Below, piece after piece: positions 52,302 to 60,828 of a stretch of DNA of 64,000 bases (its first letter is position 1; every line of letters starts with the position of its first letter). The translations under genes were made by a program, and so were the position numbers. Under the pieces are notes generated by a model that saw only the letters and a list, made by a program, of their open reading frames with translations, searched no databases and was not told where the DNA came from. Where the stretch lies: positions 124,001 to 188,000 of the forward strand of contig NZ_JBHULI010000024.1 of the NCBI RefSeq assembly GCF_042684365.1, written 5' to 3'. Source of the DNA: Gracilimonas halophila (GTDB taxonomy: Bacteria > Bacteroidota > Rhodothermia > Balneolales > Balneolaceae).

Positions 52302-53896
52302 TCTGCCACTAAAATTTTACCATTAATTTCTCTGCCGTTAGTTTCAATAATATAGAGATAAGGTGCATTTGCTACTTTTCTTCCTCTTCCATCATGTCCA
52401 TCCCATACTGCCTCATAAGTACCTGGAACAAAGCTCCCGTTTTCAATTTCTCTAACCAGATTCATTCCAAAATCAAAGATCCGAACTCTAACATTACCTT
52501 GTTTTTCAACTTCAAACTTAATGCGAACAACTTCATGTACGGTTGGGGAGAAAGGATTCGGGTACGCATAGGCTTTTACATCCCTTCCATCTGGATCGTA
52601 TCTGTTCCCTCCGGTAAGAGGAAAATCTACCCGGGTTATCTCCCAGGAAGAACCATAATCATCGGTAGAGGCAATACCATCATCAGTACCGATCCAAACT
52701 CTTTCAAGGGTTGAGGCTACAGAAAAGTACTGGGCTGAAGGTTTTATAAATGTATTGGGGCTTTTGATCTGCGGCGACCTGACCCAACTATCGCCTTCAT
52801 CTTCAGAGATAAACAGCCCGTTATCTCCGGCAGCGAAAATATAGTCGTCTTTAAATCCTATATCATTAATGCGTTCGCCTTTTAAAACCTGTGTAAAACT
52901 CTCACCAACATCGTCGGTATAAACCAACCCTTGTTGTTGTGACTGATCTGCGATCCAGTTTGTAAGCCAGATACGATTCGTTTGAGGATCCTCTTTTATT
53001 GTAATGATCCAATCACCCAGTAAACCGTTCGAAGTATTATTAAAACGTAAGTGTTTCCATGAAATGCTATCTATCGGAGCACTGAGTGCATTTTCGGAAA
53101 TATTGATGCCTCCGGCACTTCCGAGCCAAAGTCTGTCTTGGGAGTCTATCAGAACCCCGAATCCCAAAAGGTTATTGTCACCTCTGGGGTCATACCTGTT
53201 TATAATTTCACCGTTGTAAGATGATGTCCATTCATAATCTTCATCCGGATTAAAGTTGTCAACGGATGAGGGGGGAAGTATTACCTTTTCCCAGGAATCG
53301 CCGAAATCGGTGCTTCTCAGCAACCCTGAAGCCCAGGCAGCAACAAAAATGACATCTCCTCTTGAATCCACGGCATAAGGGGGAGATTGTTGTGGAACTG
53401 TAGTTCGTATCCTTGTGTAGGTTTCATCTCCGAACTGGAACTCTATATCACAAATAGGATCATAGGTTTCTGCAGTAGGCTCACAAGACGAAGGGGGCTC
53501 GGGGTCAAGAGGAAATTCAATGAGCCTCCAGCTTTCCCCGCCGTCAATACTGGTATAGAAACCATAACCGGAGGGAACAGGGCCGGCAGGACTTTCAGCA
53601 GAAAATCCTAAACCTGCTATTACTGTATCTTGAGTTAAACTAAGTGAGAATACACGGCTTGCCCCATTAACAACCTCAACCGCATTATCCGGTGAAAACC
53701 ATTCACCGGCATTTCCAATATTCCGATTAAGTGCAGGGCTGACCCAAATTGTATCACCAATTGCGGCAATGGTGCTCACCGAATTTTGGCGAATGGTATT
53801 GAATTTATCAATGTCAGGATTCTCGGGTCCAATAACCTGAGTATACCCCAGAAAAGGAGATAAAATCAGGGCTATGGATATACATAACTTTTTCAT
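52298..53896 (-). CDS. BNR/Sortilin-like repeat protein with type IX secretion C-terminal domain
   Basis: The 532-residue protein has a signal peptide (ALILSPFLGYTQ) and several Asp-box-like repeats: SIDGGESWRL, STDFGDSWEKV, TDDVGESFTQV, SEDEGDSWVRS and TDDYGSSWEIT, which would build a beta-propeller. The last 80-90 residues fit a T9SS type A/FlgD-like sorting domain: YPNPFSPTVHEVVRIKFEVEKQG, VRIFDFGMNLVREI, FVPGTYEAVWDGHDGRGRKVANAPYLYII. It is therefore likely exported through the T9SS and put on the surface. It lies between a lipoprotein gene and the PorV-like pair, overlapping the latter by 4 bp. Confidence 0.85.
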   Translation of the reverse strand: MKKLCISIALILSPFLGYTQVIGPENPDIDKFNTIRQNSVSTIAAIGDTIWVSPALNRNIGNAGEWFSPDNAVEVVNGASRVFSLSLTQDTVIAGLGFSAESPAGPVPSGYGFYTSIDGGESWRLIEFPLDPEPPSSCEPTAETYDPICDIEFQFGDETYTRIRTTVPQQSPPYAVDSRGDVIFVAAWASGLLRSTDFGDSWEKVILPPSSVDNFNPDEDYEWTSSYNGEIINRYDPRGDNNLLGFGVLIDSQDRLWLGSAGGINISENALSAPIDSISWKHLRFNNTSNGLLGDWIITIKEDPQTNRIWLTNWIADQSQQQGLVYTDDVGESFTQVLKGERINDIGFKDDYIFAAGDNGLFISEDEGDSWVRSPQIKSPNTFIKPSAQYFSVASTLERVWIGTDDGIASTDDYGSSWEITRVDFPLTGGNRYDPDGRDVKAYAYPNPFSPTVHEVVRIKFEVEKQGNVRVRIFDFGMNLVREIENGSFVPGTYEAVWDGHDGRGRKVANAPYLYIIETNGREINGKILVAD

Positions 53897-54700
53897 CTAT
53901 TCAATTATGCTGAATGTGGAGGTTACAGTATCACTTACCAATCCGCCCTGATCGATCGCAAAGTATTCCAGGAAATAGGTGTCAGACTGATTCTGCTCAT
54001 TGATTTGAAAAGTCAGGGTAAAGAGGGAATCGTTTGCTATTTCATCACCTCCATTTGTGCCATCATCGTAAAGAGGAAAAGGGGAATTACCAACTTCTCC
54101 GTTAGTTTTACTGATAAGTCTCATAAAAACATTCTCGATCGTATTCTGACCATCCTCATCAGTTACTTTTGCAGTGAATGTGACATTCTGGTTACCCGAA
54201 GAGGGGAGCTGAATCTCATCCGGGTTATCAGTTTCTAAAATCACCGGTGCATTGTTGGAAATACCACTAATCTCAAATGAAGCCTGAGCAAAATTTCCAA
54301 CCCCTGTATTTGATGATGGAAAAGCATTAATGATAAATTCTTCAAAGGAAGTAGTTGAAGTTTCTATTGGAATTTCGATCCTAAAATCACCGTTTTCAGA
54401 ATTTATTATATCAAATGTACCTGCGGCGATCTCTGTTCCGGAGCCTTTATCTGCCATAATGTACAATGGTGGTTGGTCATTAGAGATATTTATGGTGGAT
54501 ACAAATACCTCGACAGTAATAGTAGTGTCGTCTTTAAAACCGTCTTCTTCAACCGTGAATTCTACATTTTTTGGCTGAACCTGAATATGAGTAATAGCTG
54601 GGGCATCCTCCAAAACAGAAGCTGGACCAGGAGTTTCATCACAAGCGGATATGATAGAACCAATGCTTAAAATGGAAAAGCAGATGAATATTTTCTTCAA
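53897..54700 (-). CDS. Secreted lipoprotein with Ig/cadherin-like domain
   Basis: The 267-residue protein has a lipoprotein signal ending ISAC (C20). The body is beta-rich: an early VQPKNVEFTVEEDGFKDDTTITVEVFVS segment and a second domain NAPVILETDNPDEIQLPSSGNQNVTFTAKVTDEDGQNTIENVFMRLI, which reads like an Ig or cadherin-type repeat. A third part, SDTYFLEYFAIDQGGLVSD, resembles the same motif. It is the first gene of the operon and ends one base before the BNR-CTD gene. Function is unknown. Confidence 0.75.
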   Translation of the reverse strand: MKKIFICFSILSIGSIISACDETPGPASVLEDAPAITHIQVQPKNVEFTVEEDGFKDDTTITVEVFVSTINISNDQPPLYIMADKGSGTEIAAGTFDIINSENGDFRIEIPIETSTTSFEEFIINAFPSSNTGVGNFAQASFEISGISNNAPVILETDNPDEIQLPSSGNQNVTFTAKVTDEDGQNTIENVFMRLISKTNGEVGNSPFPLYDDGTNGGDEIANDSLFTLTFQINEQNQSDTYFLEYFAIDQGGLVSDTVTSTFSIIE

Positions 54701-54793
54701 GACAATAGCTTCTTTAATTATGAGAGTAATGGTACGAATTCGGTATTCTTAAATCCAATACGTAATTATAAACTGATATTTACCTCATTCTTA

Positions 54794-54824
54794 TTGCATG
54801 TACGTATTGATGCCTGTATATTCG
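54794..54824 (+). promoter_or_regulatory. Possible promoter of the trp operon (Bacteroidota-type)
   Basis: TTG at 54794-54796 and TATATTCG at 54817-54824 are 20 bases apart. The second matches TAnnTTTG at seven of eight positions. Transcription would start near 54831, almost at the leader peptide ATG. This is a weak, consensus-only call. Confidence 0.35.
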
Positions 54825-54831
54825 ACGCGTT

Positions 54832-54906
54832 ATGAAAAATAAAAACGCTCATATGAATTCTTGGTGGTGGCCGGTTGCTATAAATAGCAGTGGGCATCGT
54901 ATGTAA
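54832..54906 (+). CDS. trpL: trp operon leader peptide with three consecutive Trp codons
   Basis: ATG at 54832 opens a 24-residue ORF, MKNKNAHMNSWWWPVAINSS and GHRM, ending at TAA 54904-54906. A second in-frame ATG at 54853 would give 17 residues. Three tandem TGG codons lie at 54862-54870, far above chance and directly upstream of trpE. The RNA downstream can form mutually exclusive hairpins (see the attenuator). This is the sequence of a ribosome-mediated attenuation leader. It is too short for ordinary gene calls. Confidence 0.9.
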   Translation: MKNKNAHMNSWWWPVAINSSGHRM

Positions 54907-54966
54907 TTGAGCGATTGAAAAGAATTTTTTAAAAAACCCACTGTTCGATGAATAGTGGGTTTTTTT
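54870..54966 (+). promoter_or_regulatory. trp attenuator: pause hairpin, antiterminator and terminator
   Basis: Hairpin 1:2 (54870-54895) has TGCTA/TAGCA around a TAAA loop, extended through wobble pairs and a GCC/GGC clamp with one G-G mismatch; it begins in the last Trp codon. Antiterminator 2:3 pairs CAGTGGG (54888-54894) with CCCACTG (54937-54943). Terminator 3:4 pairs AAAACCCACT (54933-54942) with AGTGGGTTTT (54954-54963) and runs into Ts to 54966. A ribosome stalled at the Trp codons would block 1:2, free 54888-54894 and so prevent the terminator. Confidence 0.88.
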
Positions 54967-55034
54967 GTTTAAATAAACTACCACGAAATCACTCAAAGTA
55001 AATTTAGTGCTTTTGTGTTTTAGTATTGGTTCAA

Positions 55035-56495
55035 ATGAATAAAAAACAGTTTTTAGAACTTAGTAAAGATTATACGGCTATCCCCATTTATCGGAGATTG
55101 TTATCAGATGTTTTGACTCCGGTTTCTCTGTTTTTGAATATCAGAGAAGCCGCAGAATTTCCATTCCTACTTGAATCGGTAGAAGGAGGAGAGCAGCTTG
55201 CCCGTTATTCTTTTATTGGAAGGAATCCCTATCAAAAACTGATATTTGACGGCGAAAAAACGACTCTGGAGACTAAGGACGGTACAGAAAAAGTAAAATC
55301 AACATATTTTGATAAGCTAAAAGAGCTTACAACAGCTTATTCTGAACCGCCACTTCCTGAGCTTCCGAGATTGAAAGGCGGTGCCGTTGGATTTTCTGCC
55401 TATGATACTTTTCGTCAGGTAGAGGATCTGCCAAATGTTCCTGAAGATGACCTCAATCTGCCTGAGGCCATATGGGCCTTTTATGATGAGATCTTAGCGA
55501 TTGATCATGTGAAGCATCAGGTGGTTTTGATTAAAACGATTTTTACGGAAGAGGAATCAGATCTGCATATTGCATATGAAAGAGCACAGCAGAGTCTGGA
55601 TGAAATGGAGGAAGCTGCACTGAGCTCTAACTACCAAAGCCGCCCATTCAGTATTGATACTGAATCTCTCACCAGTAATATGACTCAAACTTACTTTGAG
55701 CAGATCGTAAAGAAGGGTAAAGAGTATATTTATGAAGGTGATATCTTCCAGGTCGTGCTTTCACAAAGATTTGAGGCTGATATGAGTGGAGACCCGTTTA
55801 TGTTATACCGGGCTCTCAGAATGGTGAATCCCTCTCCATATTTATTCTATCTGGATTTTGATGAGTTTCAATTGGTGGGTTCATCACCTGAAGTTTTGGT
55901 ACGTGTACAGGAAGGCAAGACGAGAGTTCTTCCTATAGCAGGTACTCGTCCTAGAGGGAAAACACATGAAGAAGATCTGGCATTGGAAAAAGATCTTAAA
56001 AATGACCCAAAAGAAGTGGCTGAACATATCATGCTGGTAGATTTGGGGCGTAATGACCTCTCCAGGGTTTGTAAACCAGGCACGGTTAAAATGGAGCGGA
56101 ATCAGGTTATAGAGCGCTATTCTCACGTTATGCATATTGTAAGTGATGTTATAGGTGAGTTACAGGATGATCAAACCTCCGTTGATGCATTGATGCAATG
56201 TTTCCCTGCAGGTACAGTAAGCGGTGCCCCTAAGATCCGTGCAATGGAGATCATTGATGAACTTGAACAAACAAAACGTGGAATCTATGCAGGGGCGGTG
56301 GGGTATTTTGATTTTTCAGGAAATATGGATACTTGCATTGCCATTCGTACCATGGTTGTAACAGGGAACAAAGCGTATATTCAAGCTGGAGCAGGAATAG
56401 TGGCTGACAGTAATGCCACTAAGGAATTCGAGGAAACGCAAAACAAAGCAGGAGCTCTTATTCAGGCGCTTAGCGTAGCTTTAGATATTCAGTGA
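55035..56495 (+). CDS. trpE: Anthranilate synthase component I
   Basis: The enzyme makes anthranilate from chorismate with ammonia supplied by TrpG. The protein (486 residues from the ATG at 55035) has the feedback-site segment LLESVEGGEQLARYSFIGRNP near residue 40. The chorismate-binding core includes GKEYIYEGDIFQVVLSQRFE, NPSPYLFYLDF, GSSPEVLVRV, RVLPIAGTRPRGKTHEEDLALEKDL, MLVDLGRNDLSRV, CFPAGTVSGAPKIRAMEIIDELE and QAGAGIVADSN. An upstream TTG at 55026 adds MVQ; the ATG is the better start. It is the first structural gene behind the attenuator. Confidence 0.97.
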   Translation: MNKKQFLELSKDYTAIPIYRRLLSDVLTPVSLFLNIREAAEFPFLLESVEGGEQLARYSFIGRNPYQKLIFDGEKTTLETKDGTEKVKSTYFDKLKELTTAYSEPPLPELPRLKGGAVGFSAYDTFRQVEDLPNVPEDDLNLPEAIWAFYDEILAIDHVKHQVVLIKTIFTEEESDLHIAYERAQQSLDEMEEAALSSNYQSRPFSIDTESLTSNMTQTYFEQIVKKGKEYIYEGDIFQVVLSQRFEADMSGDPFMLYRALRMVNPSPYLFYLDFDEFQLVGSSPEVLVRVQEGKTRVLPIAGTRPRGKTHEEDLALEKDLKNDPKEVAEHIMLVDLGRNDLSRVCKPGTVKMERNQVIERYSHVMHIVSDVIGELQDDQTSVDALMQCFPAGTVSGAPKIRAMEIIDELEQTKRGIYAGAVGYFDFSGNMDTCIAIRTMVVTGNKAYIQAGAGIVADSNATKEFEETQNKAGALIQALSVALDIQ

Positions 56496-56566
56496 TTACC
56501 GGAGTATTTTTTGGAAACTTTGAGATTACTAAAAACCTTATACACATTATATAACTAATAAGATCA

Positions 56567-57553
56567 ATGAGTAAGAAAAAGACTATTTTATCAGGTATAA
56601 CCCCATCTGGAAAACTTCATATTGGCAACTATTTTGGGGCAATTCGCCAGCATATAGCTATTCAGGATAAAGGAGACGCCTTTTATTTTATAGCCAACTA
56701 TCATTCTCTTACATCTGTAAATAAAGGGGAAGAAGTACGCCAGAATACCTGGGACATTGCTCTTGATTACCTTGCATTAGGACTAGACCCTGATAAGTGC
56801 ACTTTTTTTGCTCAGAGTGATGTGCCACAGGTTACAGAACTTGCATGGATATTGGGGACTCTTACTCCGGTAAGCCTGATGGAGAAAGGTGTTTCTTACA
56901 AAGATAAAGTTGCACAGGGTATGAATCCCAACATCGGGCTTTTTACCTATCCCATTCTTCAGGCTGCTGACATCTTGATTTATCACTCGGATGTGGTGCC
57001 GGTGGGTCAGGACCAGAAACAAAACATTGAGATTTGCCGGGACCTTGCCGGTAAATTTAATCATACATATAACGGTGAGTATCTTAAACTTCCTGAAGAA
57101 CATATTGTAGAATCGGTAGCTGTGGTGCCGGGTATAGATGGACGAAAAATGAGCAAAAGTTATGACAACACGATCAATATTTTTGCGGAAGGAAAGGCTT
57201 TAAAAAAGCGCGTGATGTCTATTGAAACTGATTCCACTGCTCTTGAAGACCCTAAAGATCCTTCCACAGACAATGTTTTTGCACTCATTAAACTATTTAC
57301 CGACAAGGAAAAACAGGATGAGATCTCTGAGAAGTACCGTGCGGGAGGATATGGTTACGGACATGCCAAAAAGGAACTTTTAGGCATGATAGAAAATTAC
57401 TTTGGTGAGGCCCGAGAACGAAGACGTGAGTTGGTTAAAGACATGGATTATGTCCGTGACATACTCCGTGAAGGCGGAGAGAAAGCCCGTGAACGTGCTG
57501 AGAGTGTTATGGAACCTATCAGAGAAGTAACAGGAATTGTACGGCACTTTTGA
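56567..57553 (+). CDS. trpS: Tryptophanyl-tRNA synthetase
   Basis: The enzyme charges tRNA-Trp. The 328-residue class I synthetase has ILSGITPSGKLHIGNYFGAI (HIGN, the HIGH motif) near residue 8, VSLMEKGVSYKDKVAQG, FTYPILQAADILIYHSDVVPVGQDQKQNIEICRDLAGKFN, and GIDGRKMSKSYDNTI (KMSKS) near 190. It lies 71 bp after trpE and 47 bp before trpG on the same strand, so it is probably part of the trp operon and under its attenuator. Confidence 0.97.
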   Translation: MSKKKTILSGITPSGKLHIGNYFGAIRQHIAIQDKGDAFYFIANYHSLTSVNKGEEVRQNTWDIALDYLALGLDPDKCTFFAQSDVPQVTELAWILGTLTPVSLMEKGVSYKDKVAQGMNPNIGLFTYPILQAADILIYHSDVVPVGQDQKQNIEICRDLAGKFNHTYNGEYLKLPEEHIVESVAVVPGIDGRKMSKSYDNTINIFAEGKALKKRVMSIETDSTALEDPKDPSTDNVFALIKLFTDKEKQDEISEKYRAGGYGYGHAKKELLGMIENYFGEARERRRELVKDMDYVRDILREGGEKARERAESVMEPIREVTGIVRHF

Positions 57554-57600
57554 TTTTAACATTGCTTTAGGAAATAAATTTAACCCAATCATCAACATCA

Positions 57601-58164
57601 GTGATCCTAATTATTGACAACTACGACTCATTCACCTACAACCTTGTGCATTTGGTAGCGGCAGAGACCGAGGATTACAAAGTGATCCGTAATGATGCTA
57701 TGACTTTGAATGAGATCCGTGAACTTAAGCCAACCAAAATATTGATCTCGCCCGGACCGGGGCGTCCTCATGATGCAGGAATAACCGAAGAGATCATCCG
57801 TGAACTTGGTAAAGAGATACCGATATTGGGAGTTTGTTTGGGACATCAGGCTATTGGTGAGGTGTTTGGAGCTAAAGTTGTACATGCCCCTAAGTTAATG
57901 CACGGCAAGGTTTCAAAGGTATCACATAACGGAAATTATATATTTGATGGTGTTGAAAAAGACTTTGTTGCTACACGTTATCATTCCCTAACCTTAGATC
58001 CTGATACTTTACCAAAAGTACTTGAGGTAACAGCTTATTCCGATGATGATGTTATACAGGGAATCCGTCACAAAAAATTTCCTATTCAAGGGATTCAATT
58101 CCATCCGGAAAGTATTCTTACTACAGAAGGACCCAAATTAATTTCAAACTGGTTAAGACAATAA
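57601..58164 (+). CDS. trpG: Anthranilate synthase component II (glutamine amidotransferase)
   Basis: The 187-residue protein delivers ammonia from glutamine to TrpE. It starts at GTG 57601 with ILIIDNYDSFTYNLVHL, has ILISPGPGRPHDAG, the catalytic Cys in ILGVCLGHQAIGEVFGA near residue 80, HGKVSKVSHNG and ATRYHSL, and the His/Glu of the triad in GIQFHPESILT near 170. The amidotransferase is free-standing, not fused to TrpE or TrpD. trpD starts 3 bp later. Confidence 0.97.
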   Translation: MILIIDNYDSFTYNLVHLVAAETEDYKVIRNDAMTLNEIRELKPTKILISPGPGRPHDAGITEEIIRELGKEIPILGVCLGHQAIGEVFGAKVVHAPKLMHGKVSKVSHNGNYIFDGVEKDFVATRYHSLTLDPDTLPKVLEVTAYSDDDVIQGIRHKKFPIQGIQFHPESILTTEGPKLISNWLRQ

Positions 58165-58167
58165 TCC

Positions 58168-59208
58168 ATGGATTTTAAAAGTATACTCAATAAACTCTCA
58201 TTCTCTGAAAACCTTAGTCAGGTTGAAGCTGAAATGGCAATGAATATGATCATGAGTGGGGACGTTTCAGAGGAGCGTATAGCCTCTTTCCTTACAGCCA
58301 TGCGATTAAAAGGAGAGACTATTGAAGAATTGACTTCCTTTGTAAAAGTAATGCGGTCTAAGGCCGTTAAAGTAGATGTAGATATAGCCGGTGCTATTGA
58401 TCTTGTCGGAACAGGAGGCGATCAGTCGGGTACCTTTAATATTTCAACAGCAGCCTCTTTTATTACTTCTGCAGCCGGAGTGCCGGTAATAAAGCATGGA
58501 AACCGAAGTGCTTCTAGTAAATGCGGAAGTGCTGACGTTTTGGAATATATGGGAGCATCTATTGAATTGGGTAAAGAACAGGTAGAACAGGTTTTTGATG
58601 AGATTGGCATGGCCTTTATGTTTGCTCCTATTTTTCATCCGGCTATGAAATACGTGATGCCAACTAGACGTGAATTAGGCTTTCGAACCTTTTTCAATAT
58701 TTTGGGCCCGATGGTGAATCCGGCCGGAGTACAACGTTATGTTATTGGCGCATTTAACAAAGAAGTAGCCAAAAAAATGGTCCATATCCTGGCCAATCTG
58801 GACACTGATTTTGCTTACACATTTAATGCCCATGACGGGCTGGATGAAGTGAGTCTTACTTCTCAATCTGAGATCTTTGAATTAAAGGATAAAGTAGTTT
58901 CAACCTCTATCATATTTGACCCGGAATCTATTGGCTTCCAAAAAGTTAGCATGGATGAACTAATGGGGGATGGAAAAGAAGAAAATGCAAAGATATTGAC
59001 CAATATCATGGCAAATGAAGCAACGGAAGCGCAACAAAATATCGCTTTACTGAACGCCGCTTTTGCCATTCAGGCATCCGGAAAAGTAGAGAAGCTTGAA
59101 GATGCGAAAGATCACGCGGTGGAAGCACTTAAATCGGGTAAGGCTCGCAAGATGCTAAACGATTTTATGGATGCCACAAACGATGCAATGGGTACTTTTA
59201 AATACTAA
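58168..59208 (+). CDS. trpD: Anthranilate phosphoribosyltransferase
   Basis: The 346-residue protein transfers phosphoribose from PRPP to anthranilate. Motifs are DLVGTGGDQSGTFNISTAASFITSAAGVPVIKHGNRSASSKCGSADVLEYMGA (near residues 73-125, PRPP and anthranilate sites), FMFAPIFHPAMKYVMPTRRELGFRTFFNILGPMVNPAG near 150 and HDGLDEVSLTS. N-terminal helices start with SILNKLSFSENLSQVEAEMAMNMIMSG. It follows trpG by 3 bp, and a 63-bp gap separates it from trpC. Confidence 0.97.
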   Translation: MDFKSILNKLSFSENLSQVEAEMAMNMIMSGDVSEERIASFLTAMRLKGETIEELTSFVKVMRSKAVKVDVDIAGAIDLVGTGGDQSGTFNISTAASFITSAAGVPVIKHGNRSASSKCGSADVLEYMGASIELGKEQVEQVFDEIGMAFMFAPIFHPAMKYVMPTRRELGFRTFFNILGPMVNPAGVQRYVIGAFNKEVAKKMVHILANLDTDFAYTFNAHDGLDEVSLTSQSEIFELKDKVVSTSIIFDPESIGFQKVSMDELMGDGKEENAKILTNIMANEATEAQQNIALLNAAFAIQASGKVEKLEDAKDHAVEALKSGKARKMLNDFMDATNDAMGTFKY

Positions 59209-59271
59209 TTGAACTTAACATGAGTAACGTGCCATCTGCATCACAATACTATTCGAACCTAAGTAACTTTA

Positions 59272-60084
59272 ATGAGTAACATATTAGAACAAATAACTGC
59301 TCAGACAGCTTATGACCTGGTTAAACGTAAGAAACAGGTCTCTTTTGCAGATTTCAATTCCTTTGAGGGATTTGAAAAAAAACATCTGTCTTTTAAAAGC
59401 ACTTTAAGTGGAACCGACTCCATATCCATTATTGCCGAGGTAAAAAAAGCTTCCCCCTCAAAAGGTGTTATACGTCCGGATTTTGATCCGGTAGATATTG
59501 CCTTAAGGTATGAGGAAGCAGGTGCTGCTGCTATCTCAGTGTTGACTGATAAACCGTTTTTTAAAGGTGATCTGGACTATTTAGAGGCCATCTCAAAACG
59601 TACGCAACTTCCATTACTCCGAAAGGACTTTATTATCGATCCCTATCAGGTCAAAGAAACAAGGGCTTATGGAGCGGATGCTGTATTGATCATTGTTGCT
59701 ATAACAGAGGGAAAACAGCTTGATGAATTGATTCATGCGGCAAAGGAATTTGGACTCGACGCACTGGTTGAATGCTATGATCAGAATGATCTTGATCGAA
59801 TCAACTTTGATATAGTGGATATTTTAGGAGTGAACAACCGGGACCTTAAGAACTTTGAAGTGGATGTCCATCGCGGGATCTCACTGCTAAAAAAAGCACC
59901 AAAAGGAACGGTATTAGTTTCAGAAAGTGGGTTATCTACCGGGGAAGACATGGCTTTATTACAGAAAGAAGGAATTCACTCTGCTTTAATAGGTGAATAT
60001 TTCATGAGGCAAAAAGATCCGGGAAAAGCTGTAAGAGGATTGCTCGAGAATGCAAAAGTAGAATTTAAAAAGCAATACAGTTAG
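59272..60084 (+). CDS. trpC: Indole-3-glycerol phosphate synthase
   Basis: The enzyme closes the indole ring from CdRP. The 270-residue protein is a TIM barrel with IIAEVKKASPSKGVIRPDFDPVDIALRYEEAGAAAISVLTDKPFFKGDLDYL, LLRKDFIIDPYQVKETRAYGADAVLIIVA, ALVECYDQNDLDRI, LGVNNRDLKNFEVDVHRGISLL and VSESGLSTGEDM. It is not fused to TrpF. A 20-codon ORF at 59220-59279 overlaps its start, possibly by chance. trpF follows within 3 bp. Confidence 0.97.
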   Translation: MSNILEQITAQTAYDLVKRKKQVSFADFNSFEGFEKKHLSFKSTLSGTDSISIIAEVKKASPSKGVIRPDFDPVDIALRYEEAGAAAISVLTDKPFFKGDLDYLEAISKRTQLPLLRKDFIIDPYQVKETRAYGADAVLIIVAITEGKQLDELIHAAKEFGLDALVECYDQNDLDRINFDIVDILGVNNRDLKNFEVDVHRGISLLKKAPKGTVLVSESGLSTGEDMALLQKEGIHSALIGEYFMRQKDPGKAVRGLLENAKVEFKKQYS

Positions 60085-60087
60085 TTG

Positions 60088-60741
60088 ATGAGTTACGAGA
60101 ATAAGCAAACTAAAATTAAGATCTGTGGGATAACCAATTTGGAAGATGCTCGTTTTGCAGCGGGTGCATTGGTCGATTATTTGGGTTTCATATTTTATGA
60201 GAAGAGTCCCCGATATATCGAGCCGGGAGAGGCCGGGGCGATAATAAATTGGATCGAGGGGCCTGAAAAAGTAGGTGTTTTTGTAAATCAGCCTTTGGAT
60301 GATGTAAATCAAATAGCAAAAGAAACAGGTTTAGACTTTGTTCAGCTTCATGGAGATGAATCTGTCGAGTATTGCGGACTTATCGAGAAGCCTATAATAA
60401 AAGTAATTCATATTGAGGAAGAAACGGTTGACTATCTTCTAAAACATCAGGTTGAACAATATGCTGAAGTAGCCGATTATTTGTTATTTGATTCAAAGAT
60501 CGATGGGAAATGGGGCGGAACCGGAACGGCCTTCGACTGGAATATCTTGAAAGAAATCGGAGACGACATCCCATTTTTTCTTTCCGGAGGATTGAAGGCT
60601 GATAACATCAAAAAAGCTATAGAAACCGTTCAGCCTTTTGCAGTTGATGTTTCGAGCAGCCTGGAACAAAAGCCCGGGCTCAAAGACTTTGGCAAAATTG
60701 AAGCTTTTATGAATGAAATAAGAGCATTAGAAGAAAACTAA
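60088..60741 (+). CDS. trpF: Phosphoribosylanthranilate isomerase
   Basis: The enzyme isomerises PRA to CdRP. The protein (217 residues) opens MSYENKQTKIKICGITNLEDARFAAGALVDYLGFIFYEKSPRYI, has KVGVFVNQPLDDVNQIAKETGLDFVQLHGDESVEYC near residue 72, LLFDSKIDGKWGGTGTAFDWNIL near 135, and PFFLSGGLKADNIKKAIETVQPFAVDVSSSLEQKPGLKDFGKIEAFM. I chose the ATG at 60088; the TTG three bases earlier is less likely. It directly follows trpC. Confidence 0.97.
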   Translation: MSYENKQTKIKICGITNLEDARFAAGALVDYLGFIFYEKSPRYIEPGEAGAIINWIEGPEKVGVFVNQPLDDVNQIAKETGLDFVQLHGDESVEYCGLIEKPIIKVIHIEEETVDYLLKHQVEQYAEVADYLLFDSKIDGKWGGTGTAFDWNILKEIGDDIPFFLSGGLKADNIKKAIETVQPFAVDVSSSLEQKPGLKDFGKIEAFMNEIRALEEN

Positions 60742-60828
60742 ATCAAAAAAAGTCATTCTTACTGAAAGCAAATAACCTACATAAGCAATATAGATTTAAA
60801 TCTTTCAGCCCGAGAAATCGAGGATAAG

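Noticed and set aside
59220..59279. 20-codon ORF (MSNVPSASQYYSNLSNFNE) overlapping the trpC start
   Set aside because: It has no Trp run or hairpin and no clear ribosome site. The ATGAGTAAC repeat at 59220 and 59272 may be a local duplication. Too weak to call.
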